In this document: positions 13,600 to 23,937 of the stretch, piece by piece
Position numbering within the stretch: the stretch's first letter is position 1
Layout of the letters: each line of letters opens with the position of its first letter
Assembly (NCBI GenBank): GCA_002221725.1
Contig: NJFT01000165.1
Coordinates: 27,853 to 91,852 of the forward strand
Direction: 5' to 3'
DNA length: 64,000 bases
Source: Scedosporium boydii
Lineage: Eukaryota; Ascomycota; Sordariomycetes; Microascales; Microascaceae
Made by a program: the position numbers and the translations under genes
The notes under the pieces: generated by a model
Databases searched by the model: none
Seen by the model: the letters and a program-made list of their open reading frames with translations, nothing else
What the model was told of the DNA's origin: nothing

Positions 13600-14024
13600 T
13601 ATTACGACCAGGCTGCGACATGGGCTGCAGGGAAGGCAGTAAAGAATAGTAATAGTAACAAAGGCATATAACTACAGGAAGAATAATTAGTTAATTAAGG
13701 ATTAACTAACTAATGATTAATTAAAAGGAGTCTAACTAACTAGCTAGTTGAGGACTAGCTAATTAACTAGCCTACTAGTACTAAAGATAGATAGAAGAAG
13801 TATCTATATAAAGCTATAATATCTTCTACTAGTTTAGTTATCTTCTAGACTCTTTAGTAGTTAATATAAGTAATATCTATATTCTATACTTATATATATA
13901 CTCTTAGTACCTATTATTATAAATATTACTTAACTATTTTACTTATCCCTAAACAGGCCCCTACTGCCCTAGTACTTTCCTATTTTATTAATTAGCTAAA
14001 ACCTAAAGTGTTAGGATTGTAATA
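13600..14024 (+). repeat. 3' LTR of element 6513-14024
   Basis: 425 bases, the same length as the 5' LTR and more heavily mutated towards A/T. Followed by the target duplication TAAAG. Confidence 0.9.
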
Positions 14025-16450
14025 TAAAGGCTTTTTATTAACTAAAATAAGTTTTTATAGAAGCTCTAATATTATAATATTAAAATATTAATTAAGAAAC
14101 TTAAATAAAAACTAATATTTCTATTTATATAATCTCTAATATTTTTTCTTAATTATTTAATAGTTAATAGTATCTTATTACCTTTTAGTCCTATAAGCTT
14201 ATAGAGACTAAGAGAAAATAGGCTATTAGCTAATAAAAACTTTTAGTAATTATTAAAAGTTTAAAAAACTAGTATTATTACTTTAAAGAAATATTTCTAT
14301 TTAAAGTTTTTATAAATTATTAAATATTATATAATATAGTAAATACTTTAGTAAAAGATCTTTAAGGAACGCTATTATAATAAATAATAGACCTTATTAC
14401 TTTTAACTTTAAAATAGAATATTATCTTAAAAAATAAACTCTATAAACTTATTATTAAGAAAACTTAATTATATAGGAGAAGAACTAGATTACTAAGGAG
14501 TTATTAAAGAATTAGTAGAAAAGCTTTAGTTATTATTAGATAGTAGAAAGCTAAATTAAATAAATTATTTAAACTTAATTTTAATTTTTAAAAGAAAGAG
14601 GTAAAATCTAATTAAGTAAGAGAAGAAAAATTATCTAAAGTAAGTTAAATATTAATAATCTTAGCTTAAAGTATATTTTACTAAAAAGTAGAAGGAGACT
14701 AGCTATAGTAGGTCTTAGAAAAAGCCTATTTTAGTTATAATAAGATTTATAGAATATAAAAAGACTAAATAGACTTTAATTTTTAATAAAATCAGGTATT
14801 AGAAATATAAAGAGCTTCCTATAAAAAGAATACTAAGTAAAAAAGAATTATAATTTCTTATTTATTAAACCTATATTATTAGAAGCTTTAGTATAGAGAT
14901 AAGTTACTTTATAATATAAGGCTAGAAAAATTATAAAACTAAAATATACTTTAGTAAGTAACCTAACTAAGGAGTTTAGTTTAAAAATTAAAGGTTTATA
15001 AGAGGTAAATTTATATTATAAGAAAGTTATAAATTAGATTTAAAGTATATTTAAAGATAATATTTTTTTCTATAAAAATAGTAGTCTATTATTTTATAAG
15101 AGCTAGCTTATTATTTTAAATTAGGGGGCTCTAAGAGTAAAACTATTAGAAAGGTATTATAATAACTTTTATATAAGTTATATAAAGATCTTTAAAACTT
15201 TAGAACTCCTAAAATAGAAGTTTTATTAAGAAAACTTAGAAATAGATATTTACTTTTATATAAAAATATATTTAGAATATTAAGAAGTATAATACCTAAA
15301 GTATAAGCCTTATAGCTTACTTAAGTTACTTTTTTTATTAAAATATCTATTTTAAGAAATTAGTTTAGATTTTATTATAAAGCTATTAAAAAGTTAAACT
15401 TTAAATAGAGAGATAGTAAATATAATTCTTATTATTATAGATAGATATATAAAGGTTACTTAGTTTATTACTATTAAGAAGTCTTTATAAGTGCTAGATC
15501 TAGCTTATATCTTCTATAAAGAAGTTAAATACTATTTTAAAATACCTACTAATATTATTAGTACTTATAATATCTTTTTTATAAATAAGTTCTAAGTAGA
15601 ATTTTATAAGATAAGAGAGACTACTTAGAGACTATCTACAGCTTAGTATTTATAAATAGATAGCTAAATAGAGAAGATAAACTAGACTTTAGTTAAATAT
15701 TTAAAGATAATATATATAAATAAATCTATCTACTAGGTTAAAGTACTTTCTAAAGTAGAATTTATTAGTAATAATTCCTTAAATTAGACTATTAAAATAT
15801 CTCTTTTTAAAGTATTATATAGACACTATTTATAATATATTTAGTTAATAATCTAACTAGAATAGATATAAATTAAGAAAGTAAAAGAGAAAATTAAATA
15901 CTTTTAAAAGATATAAAGATAAATAATAACCTAATAGGAGATTACTATAAAAAATTAATAATAATACTATAATAAATATTAAATAGATATTAAATTTAAA
16001 CTTAAATAATATATTATACTATTAATATAAAATCTTCTCTTTAAGGTAGTAGAAAAAAAACTTATATTAATATATATTTATATACTAATCTTTAAAAAGA
16101 TAAATAAAAATATATATTATATTTATATACTAATCTTTAAAAAGATAAATAAAAATATATACTATATTTATCTACTAGAGAAGTATTAAAGATTATATAA
16201 TATATTTTATATATCTCTCTTAAAGCTTTAGAAGAACAGAGGAGTTATAAATTTAACTTACAAGTTACTAGACTTAGAAGATAACCTAGAAGAATAAAAA
16301 GTTAAAAAAGTTATAGATTATAGAAATAAAAGTAATAACTATTTCTATTTAATAAAATAGATAAAGTTCCTAGTAGAACAAAGTAGTTAAAAACTTATAG
16401 ATAAGCTAGAGAATACTTATTAGGCTATTATTAAATATAAAAAAAGGTAA
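14025..16450 (+). mobile_element. Chromovirus-type gypsy element, 3' part, RIP-degraded
   Basis: Continuation of the pol frame broken at 6512: removing the insert joins the coding frame through the duplicated TAAAG. RNase H remnants run from 14030. Integrase is clear from about 15121 to 15960, with the zinc-binding region, then SLDFI at about 15362, VLDLAYIFYKEV near 15500 and a GAG codon at 15671-15673 at the catalytic Glu position. A chromodomain-like block lies at about 16240-16440. Integrase plus chromodomain marks a chromovirus. Stops occur throughout. Confidence 0.75.
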
Positions 16451-18409
16451 AGGCTATAGTATATAAAACTAAGTAATATATAAAATTTTAATTAAGCTTA
16501 ACTAGAATATATACTACTTAAATTTCAGATATTTTATTTATAAACTTATATAAATACTAAAAATACTAGACTCTAATAGGATTTTTACTAGGCTTAGATA
16601 AAAATACCCTATATTTTATATTTCTATATAGAAAAGAAACCTTAATACTTATCCTAATATACTTAAACTTACCCTATATACTTCTAGATTATATTAACTA
16701 GTTATTAAAATAACCTACTATATTTACTTCTTCTTTAAATTAAACTTATTACTTAATAGATACTTATTCTTCTTACCTAAATAACTCCCAGTATAGAGAA
16801 GGCTTAAAGTTAAAGTAGAATATAAAAGCCTAGTATAAGAAGATAAGCTACTAGAATAATAATACTTTAAAAGTAAAGTAGAATGAAAACTTAAAGTAAG
16901 TTATTTAAAAGTAGCTTTAATACTAAAGCTTAGAAGAATAACTAAAGTTAATAAGATAATAGAAGAGTTTATAGAAAAATCTATAATTATAGAAGTTAAA
17001 GATATAGTTAAAAGCTTAGATAGTATAAGGCTAGAAATAGGTAGCTATATAGCTAGAGGAATAATAGTAGATTATTTAGTAGGTTACTAGATACTTAAGA
17101 AATTAATAGCTTACTTTTTATTTAAAGAGCTAACGATAGGTAGTAAAATATATAGAGAAGTAATAGCTTTATTATCTTTATCTTTTAAGAAGATAAACTT
17201 ACTTATATTATTTTTAAGAGGGGTTAGCTAGATAGAGAGAGAAGGGAGAGTAACTTTAATATAAGAGAAAGGAGTTAGTTTAACTTCCTTAACTTCTTTA
17301 ACTTCTTTAATAATAAATTCTCTATTTTTATTATAAAGTCTTAATTACTATTATTAGATAAATTCTTAGATAATACCTTAGTTTTCTACTTTTATAATAA
17401 ATTACTTAATAATATATACTAATACTTTACTAATAGGAAGATAGAAAAATAAAATTTTTATAATAGTAAGCTATATTAAAGATATATTAATATAGTTTAA
17501 AAGAGTATATTTAATAAAAGTAGAAACTTATTTACCTTTATAATAGTAAAAACTATTAGTAGGTATAGCTTTAATTTCTTTATTTTATATAAAAATATAG
17601 TTTTAAAATAGATTAGAAAACTTATAGAAGAAATATTCTTAGTAATTAAAAATCTTTTATATTATAGCTTTATTTATAAAGATAAGAAGATAACTATCTC
17701 TATCCTAAATAATAAAATACTGATATTTAAATTAGTATAAGATCTTCTTCTAGTCTCTAAAAAACTAGGTATCTTTAATTAACTAAAGATAGATATAATA
17801 ATTATTATTATCTAAGAGAGGGACTTAGAAAAGTTTAAATATTAAAAGTTTAATTAGAGATAAAAGAAAGTTTTTAAACTTATTATAAAAAAAATACTTA
17901 CTATAGTAAATAAGTAATAAGAAAACTAAGCTTTAAGAAAAGCCTAGTTACTAATAGTTTTAGTATTCTAAGTTAATAAAATAATTAACTTAAAAATATT
18001 ATAACTTATTATTTTAATAAATATATACTTTATAAGATAATATTAGCTTAGAGGGTTATTAAAGAGCTTTAAGATAAACTTACTTAGAAAATTATATATA
18101 TAATATATAATAGCTTAGAAGAAACTATAATATAGAAAAGAAATCTAAGAAATAACTAATTATTAAAGGGAATCTAATTAAAGAAGATTATAAAAAAGAA
18201 TTTATAATAATATAGCCTTTATATATAATCTAATAATATATATAAAAACCCTTATTATTAAAGTAGATATAGATAATATAAAAATCTATATAGAAAAGAG
18301 TAATATAGTAAATATAAAATTCTAACTTAAGACTAAGTAGCTAAGTAAGCTCCTATTAAAAGAAATTAAAAATATTATCTTATAAGATAATAATTATATA
18401 TAATATTTC
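16451..18409. repeat. AT-rich RIP-degraded DNA
   Basis: Stop-filled AT-rich sequence after the chromodomain. It should contain the 3' end of the interrupted chromovirus and perhaps another degraded element. No LTR boundary could be fixed. Confidence 0.5.
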
Positions 18410-18853
18410 TATTATAATCTTAGCACTTAGGGTTCTAGCTAATTAATAGAATAAAGTAATATTAAGATAGTAAGTATCTATTTAGAAATAAGTAAGATAG
18501 TTAAATAGTATTTACAATAATATAATAAGAAGTATATATTTAAGTATAGAGGGTAGTTATTACTTAAATTAACTACTAGAGAGTCTTAAAAGATAAACTA
18601 GATATATAATAGAACCTATAGTTTATATAGCTATTTTCCTTTTCAAGCTCTTTAAGGTAATCAGGGTTGTCTATCTAGTAATCAGAAGTAATTACTAGAT
18701 AATTATAGTAATCATAACTATAATTATTATCAATTATTAATCTTCTTCTCTAATTACTTCCCTGGGCGCTAGGTATATATTACTAGCTACCTACACTTTT
18801 CATTCTACTATACATTACTACTTCTAGGCCTACATAAAGGTCAGCCTATAATA
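18410..18853 (-). repeat. LTR, family B-like, reverse orientation, RIP-degraded
   Basis: 444 bases. The start TATTATAATCTTAGCACTTAG is a mutated form of the reverse complement of the LTR terminus AGTGTTAGGATCGTAACA. The middle matches the LTRs at 30979 and 31505. It is followed directly by a pyrimidine run that is the reversed polypurine tract, so this is the 3' LTR of a minus-strand element. Confidence 0.8.
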
Positions 18854-19125
18854 TAATACTTCCTCTCCTTTAGTCTTTATCCCTAAAGACCTATAAATAG
18901 ACTATCTTACCTATAAGTCCTAACTCTATATATTCTAATTCTTCTTTCCCTAGCCCTTCAATATTTTCTAACTATATTAGGCTCTAATAAGAACCTATCT
19001 TCTTCCTATCTTTATACTTTATAACTTACTAATACTATTAATAAGATCAGTTTTATTATAATATCTTACTCTTTTTATAACTAGTAGTCTTTAATTTATA
19101 AAATAGTAGAGAGTATACCTACTTA
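18854..19125 (-). mobile_element. Truncated internal fragment of a minus-strand gypsy element
   Basis: About 270 bases of internal sequence next to the LTR, beginning with the reversed polypurine tract (TTCCTCTCCTTTAGTC). It stops abruptly near 19125, where normal-composition DNA begins, so most of the element is missing. Confidence 0.6.
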
Positions 19126-19465
19126 TACATTCCCCAGATAGCCCGTGGGTTTCATCTACTATCCCACTGCCATGAAGGGGACCGTTATTTCAAGTTGGCT
19201 TTTGATTATCCGTAGGATATCGTTGCAAATTTCGCCAGCTCTTCTGCTAATCACCGCAAACAGATGCCCGTCAGATCCACTACGCCAAGACACAATCACT
19301 CGTCACTTTCTATGATGAGTATAGCGTTCCCCCGCCTCTGCGGTTATCGGGATGATGCCAAGATGGCCTCGGCCATTATGGGAAGCATGCGGAGCATATA
19401 TCTCCAGCCGTCCCACTCTGGATCCGAAGGGAGGGACGCTGGGGAAGGACAGCCACGTTGCCAGC
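19126..19465. other. Upstream region of the L-domain gene
   Basis: Normal-composition DNA between the repeat edge and the proposed start at 19466. It should hold the promoter and 5' UTR. No copy of the cluster's CCGCGG motif was seen here. Confidence 0.4.
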
Positions 19466-20338
19466 ATGTTTTTCCAGCACTTTTTCCTCATAATTGCATT
19501 TCTGCCGTTCTTTCTCAGTCAGTATTGGCAGGATATGACATGTAGGGGTTACATACTAATCTTTTTTTCTACAGGCACTGCCCTGGCGGTAGAATGTACA
19601 AACGTTACGACTGCAACGGCAGACGAGGCCGACGAGGTTCGAAAGGCATGTAAGACGATCACAGGCTATCTGAGATTCGACGGATCCCTGAATGAAACCA
19701 TAAATCTTAACGGCGTCGAAACTATCGATGGAGATTTGTTGCACGACGGCGATGTCTTGGAAGATCCGGGGGACATAGACGCGCCCTATCCCACAGGGAG
19801 GCCGACTTTCAAGATCCATGGCTCAACCCTCAAGACTATCAGCGGGTGGGTTGACTTCTGGTACTTCAACGGCCTCGAAGAACTTGCGTTTCCAAATCTC
19901 GCCAGAGTTGAGAAAGGGTTCAGCATATCGTCCACGGGGTATCTAAAGTTGCTCGATATTACGAAACTCGCGCACCTCGGCGGCTTCACGCTCAACGCAA
20001 ACCATCTCACGACCCTTCGGCATGAGGGCCTCAAAGGCTTCACCAACATCTCGAACGGAAGTGGCCGGGTTAAAATCTTGAGAGCCAGGATTGAATCTAT
20101 CGATAGCTGGTTCCGGTATCCCCTAACAGTGGATCGGGACTTAGGAGGATTCCCCGGCGACAGGGAACATACACCAGCACCCATCAGTATCAATGGCTAC
20201 AACCTTCCTAACGTCAAGAATGTCACCATCGGATGGGCCAAGGTCAGCAGTGTCCAGATCACAGGTGATAACATTAATATCAATCAAAGTCTTCTACGTG
20301 ACACTGCAGATATCAGAAACGCTCACTTTCTACCGTAG
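19466..20338 (+). CDS. Secreted L-domain (ECM33/receptor-L-like) protein, probably 3' truncated
   Basis: Two exons, 19466-19517 and 19575-20338, give 271 residues. The intron 19518-19574 (GTCAGT, TACTAAT branch, CTACAG) removes an out-of-place stretch and makes a clear signal peptide: a hydrophobic MFFQHFFLIIAFLPFFL followed by STALAVEC. The body repeats short strand-loop units (ITGYLRFDGSL, VETIDGDL, LEELAFPNLARV, LKLLDITKLAHL), typical of fungal wall proteins with receptor L-domain repeats. Such proteins usually run to about 400 residues with a Ser-rich tail and GPI signal; here the frame stops at 20338, inside the last 26 bases of the convergent monooxygenase gene. A rearrangement that removed the tail is likely. 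Confidence 0.6.
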   Translation: MFFQHFFLIIAFLPFFLSQYWQDMTCRGYILIFFSTGTALAVECTNVTTATADEADEVRKACKTITGYLRFDGSLNETINLNGVETIDGDLLHDGDVLEDPGDIDAPYPTGRPTFKIHGSTLKTISGWVDFWYFNGLEELAFPNLARVEKGFSISSTGYLKLLDITKLAHLGGFTLNANHLTTLRHEGLKGFTNISNGSGRVKILRARIESIDSWFRYPLTVDRDLGGFPGDREHTPAPISINGYNLPNVKNVTIGWAKVSSVQITGDNININQSLLRDTADIRNAHFLP

Positions 20339-22366
20339 TAACCCTGTACCCAGCCTCGTTCAACCGCGAGAATTTGGTTTGCGAGAATCCTGGAATATTG
20401 ACGACAGCCCATAAGACTACCGGACATGCGCCAAAAGCCAGGAAGGCCAGTTGGGCGGTAGACCTACCAAGAGTCAGTACTTGTTCGTTCATGGAATACC
20501 ATGTTGCACTTACACCGAAGGCTTCTTGGTCTTCGTCAAAGACACCCAAAGGCCCTGTCTTATCCAACATCTCCTTTCCAAGCAGCTTTTCTAGATAGAC
20601 GTTGTGAAAATGGAAGCCCGTAGCTAGGACTACAATATCTGCCTCGATGTTTTCTCCATTGCCGAGAGTAACTCCATCGGGGTAGAACTCTTTGACACCA
20701 CTTTCGCACGAGTGGACCTTGATTTTCCCGTCAATGATCATTTGATCAGCACCTTGGTCGATATAGTAGTGTCCTCCGAGGAGCATTTGGTGATCAATGA
20801 GACTTGTCTCGCGCCTATCACGTTTCAACCTCAGTCCGGCCGCTTCAAGTCCTGTGATTAGCGCGTCATCATTCTTGACCATGGACTGGGTCCACTCGAT
20901 ACCGAAGGAACGGATGATAGGTATCGGCCAAGACATGCCAAGGTGGTCGGCCTCCTCAGTACTGATGTCCCGCTGGTTCCATTCAGGAAACTGAAACTTG
21001 GCAATAGAATTCGGGGTCACGGACCAGATGGGATTGCGCTGGATCATAGATACAGCCCTGACTCCGTGGTGAACTAGATCCTGAGCTATGTCGTGAGCGC
21101 TTGTGCCGCAGCCAATAATGGTGACTTTCTTCTTCTCGAGGTCTGGAATCGACGCCGCGGTGACGTGCTTGCTTGAATGATAGGCCAATCCTCTGTACGA
21201 CTTTCTTCCAGGAATATCGGGGATCAACGGATCGGGGCCAAAAACGCCTGTTGCGAACACGACGTGTCTAGCTCTCAAAACCCGTTGTCCATGTGGCCCT
21301 TCAACGAAGACGGACCACATTCGAGACTTTTCATAATATCTGACCTTTTCCACCGGCGAATTGACCATATAGTCAAGTTCCAGAATCTCTGCGTAATGCT
21401 CCATCCATCCAGCGAGTCTTTTCCGATCCAGGCCGTATGGCCAGGTAGTGGGAAACTTCAAGAAAGCGAAGTGATCTCCAAAACTTGGTGTATGCGTCCT
21501 AACGGTATCATATCTTGACCACCAAGATTGGCCGAGTCGAGGTCCCTTTTCAAGGAGTAACGAACGCAACCCCACTTGCTTGAACCACGCAGCAGCATTT
21601 AGTCCGGAATGGCCTGTATGGAGTTAGAAACAGTTCTTCATGAATAAGAAAGCAATCTGGGCCACTAACCGCCGCCGACTACGATAACCTGCAGCTCGTC
21701 ATTCTGTTGAGTTGTGGTGGTGAAGTCGTGTGGATTTTCGACGTTGACGACAAGGCTGCCATTACTCTGAGAGACGACGTCGTTCTCGGGAACGAGACTG
21801 TGAGAGACGCCGTTGACCACATTTTCAGCAGTGCTAATAGGGATACCATCTAGGCCGTTAGCAGTAGAGCTGCCGTTCACGCCCAGATTGTTCGTATCGC
21901 GAATCTTCTCGTTCAGGTTCTGGAATACTGATGAGACAGTCCAAGCCTTCCATTGCGAACCATCAATACTTGCTAATCGGAGTACCCCAACTCCCGAACC
22001 GAATTTTGTATCGAAAGTGTAACCAGACTGGACGTAGGTCAAGCCCAGCCGGGTTTCGACTTTTGGCGCCAACGCCCCAGTCTTGACGGCTAGAAGCGAT
22101 CCAAAACCAGCAGTCGAGCTTTCTAAATACTCGCGAATCGATGGAACGCCGTTCTTACACGCAATGTCCCACGCCAATGCAGTCACATCTCGCCAGTAAG
22201 CATTATCGAGAAAGAGGTTGGATAGGGAGGTAAAGTCGTTCCTATTGAACAACTGTTGAAGTGAAGTGAGCCACTCATCGACGATTTTCGAAGCATCTAC
22301 CTGGTCGGCTCTCATGCCTACAAGAGATAGTTTGGGGAGGTCAGGGATCGGAGGAAGGTCAATCAT
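20313..22366 (-). CDS. Flavin-containing monooxygenase with NTF2-like N-terminal domain
   Basis: Exons 22366-21670 and 21613-20313 (56-base intron, GTTAGT...ACAG) encode 665 residues. The first ~165 residues look like an NTF2/SnoaL-type fold; then follows a low-complexity linker. The flavin-binding loop IVVGGGHSGLNAAA spans the splice junction (about 226-240). FATG is at 352-355, the monooxygenase signature YRGLAYHSSKH at 372-382, the NADPH-binding loop IIGCGTSAHDIAQ at about 398-410, and ATGFHFHN at 563-570. This is a class B flavoprotein monooxygenase expected to use FAD, NADPH and O2 on a soft nucleophile or carbonyl; the substrate is unknown. It shares a 353-base promoter interval with the dehydrogenase at 22720. 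Confidence 0.88.
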
Positions 22367-22719
22367 GTTGAAGAAGTCGTCACTTATTGAGTTACAAGCT
22401 GAGTTTCATAATCAATCTCTGTCGTGCTTTGTATTAGACGTCTTTATAGCAGGGAGCGCTAATGTCATTGGAAATTTCGGCTAAATGTTCCGTATGATAA
22501 TCGGACACCACGCGTCCGGTAAGAATACATATGCTCTCGACAATGACCTTCGGACCGCGGCTTCCTCGGTGCGAGGACCTATCACCCTTCTCCGACCAGT
22601 CCTACAGTAACGCGAAACTACGTATAACATTCGCTGCCACAACTCCTCCTAATCCCGACACCTGAGGCATGCAGGACTGTTCCTCAGCTTAGAATACTCT
22701 GTATCTCACTGAGTAAAAC
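22367..22719. promoter_or_regulatory. Bidirectional promoter interval, monooxygenase/dehydrogenase
   Basis: 353 bases between two divergent start codons. It contains the CCGCGG motif copy at 22550-22570. The SDR start is preceded by GAGTAAAACATGTC, a reasonable fungal start context. Confidence 0.6.
22550..22570. promoter_or_regulatory. Cluster motif copy 1
   Basis: TCGGACCGCGGCTTCCTCGG, core at 22555-22560. It has a one-base shorter spacer than the best copies. It is about 185 bases from the monooxygenase start and 150 bases from the dehydrogenase start. Confidence 0.45.
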
Positions 22720-23541
22720 ATGTCTTTGGTTAAGCAAGAGGCTACCGGAAGCCTCTCCGGTAAAACAGCCGTCATATCCGGGTCATCTACTGGCATCGGA
22801 GCGGCCATTGCGCGAGAACTGTCGTCCCGTGGAGCGGGAATCGTGCTCAATTACCCTTTCGCTAGCCTCAAGAGCGACGCACACGAAACCGGCGCCACCC
22901 TCAGGACCGACTGGATCGCCGTAGAGGCTGATCTTTCCACACCGGATGGCCCAGCCAAGTTGATAGACGCAGCGGTCGACAAATTTGGCAGCATTGACAT
23001 CTTGATCAACAACGCCGCAATCGTACCTCACTCGCCGACATGGGAAGCAAATCTGTCATCTTGGGAGTCGGCCTACAATCTCAATGCTCGAGGCACATTT
23101 TTACTGACCCAGGCAGCCCTGCCACATCTGACCTCCTACCGACAGAAAACCGGAGAGACATTCTCCGGTGAGAAGTCATCGCGGATTATTTGCATTAGTT
23201 CTGGTTCGAGTAGAATACCCCAACCCGGACTGATGATATATTCATCTACAAAGGCTGCGGTCGAGGCCATGGTCAGGGTGTGGGCAACGGAATTGCCCCC
23301 TAGGTACGGGTGTACGGTCAATGCGGTGGTTCCCGGCCCAGTGAACACGAAGGCCTTTCGAGACAGCCTGGGGGAAAGTTTGCCTGCGGTGTTGGATGCT
23401 TTCTCCAAGGCCACACCACTCGAGGGCGGTGTGGCAGAGGAGCAAGATATTGCATGGGCAGTTGCTTTCTTGGCCGAAGATCGTTCGCGGTGGATCAATG
23501 GTCAATGTTACAACGTAAACGGTGGACTTAGCATGAATTAG
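22720..23541 (+). CDS. Short-chain dehydrogenase/reductase
   Basis: One exon, 273 residues, the usual length of a classical SDR. The NAD(P)-binding loop is SGSSTGIG (residues about 20-27), followed by the NNAA motif, the catalytic Ser in CISSGSS and the YSSTK active site (Tyr-x-x-x-Lys). The C-terminal GPVNT and ending NGQCYNVNGG are typical of the family. It should reversibly oxidise an alcohol or reduce a ketone; the substrate cannot be predicted. It is divergent from the monooxygenase and upstream of the permease, so a role in the same pathway is plausible. Confidence 0.9.
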   Translation: MSLVKQEATGSLSGKTAVISGSSTGIGAAIARELSSRGAGIVLNYPFASLKSDAHETGATLRTDWIAVEADLSTPDGPAKLIDAAVDKFGSIDILINNAAIVPHSPTWEANLSSWESAYNLNARGTFLLTQAALPHLTSYRQKTGETFSGEKSSRIICISSGSSRIPQPGLMIYSSTKAAVEAMVRVWATELPPRYGCTVNAVVPGPVNTKAFRDSLGESLPAVLDAFSKATPLEGGVAEEQDIAWAVAFLAEDRSRWINGQCYNVNGGLSMN

Positions 23542-23937
23542 AAAGCTCGGATGGCCAATCAATGAAAATCGGCATTTGCTTTGCTTAGACGCCACACGGA
23601 ACGGTTCAAGTGTACACGTACAGGCGGGCCGGCCTCTTCGGCTTTTCGGTTCCGCGGATTCAGGGAAACAGTTCCCCCAGGTTTCCCAGGTTCCCCAAAC
23701 CCCGCCTTCTCACCAGCCGCCCAGAGCTGCTTTAAGATCCATCCTTCTCCTATTAAATTCTGGCATCTGCCAATCCCAACCCCCTCTCGATAAACAACAA
23801 AAAGAAAACAAAAAGACAGAACTATATTATTCTGCCCTGCATCTACTCGTCGTCTTTCATATTACGAATCTCCTTCGCCCTGTCCACGCCGCTTCCTGAA
23901 TTGCCCTGACACACAAACTCAACCCTACTCGACAACC
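23542..23937. other. Intergenic, permease promoter and 5' UTR
   Basis: 396 bases holding the cluster motif at 23646 and long C/T-rich tracts just before the permease start, typical of highly transcribed fungal promoters. The small frames here are judged non-coding. Confidence 0.5.
23646..23663 (+). promoter_or_regulatory. Cluster motif copy 2
   Basis: TCGGTTCCGCGGATTCAG, core at 23652-23657, about 290 bases upstream of the permease start. The right half deviates (TCAG instead of TCCG). Confidence 0.5.

Larger units (their letters stand above)
6513..14024 (+). mobile_element. Full-length family A chromovirus, RIP-degraded
   Basis: A complete 7.5-kb Ty3/gypsy element with two 425-base LTRs and a perfect target duplication TAAAG (6508-6512 and 14025-14029). 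In order: a gag remnant with a mutated zinc knuckle at about 7867-7903; protease, where the DSG triad reads DSR, near 9525; reverse transcriptase, where YLDD reads YLNN at 10604-10615; RNase H; integrase from about 11690 to 12330, still showing DRGKVF at 12041; and a chromodomain near 12780-12870. Internal stops are almost all TAG or TAA in place of Gln or Trp codons, as RIP produces. It sits inside the RNase H region of another chromovirus. Confidence 0.92.

Noticed and set aside
19786..20193. 135-codon minus-strand frame inside the L-domain gene
   Set aside because: It is a shadow of the plus-strand gene, which has a signal peptide, a well-formed intron and repeat structure.
23576..23899. 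107-codon frame between the dehydrogenase and the permease
   Set aside because: It lies in the C/T-rich 5' region of the permease, with a Pro/Ser-rich product of no known type.
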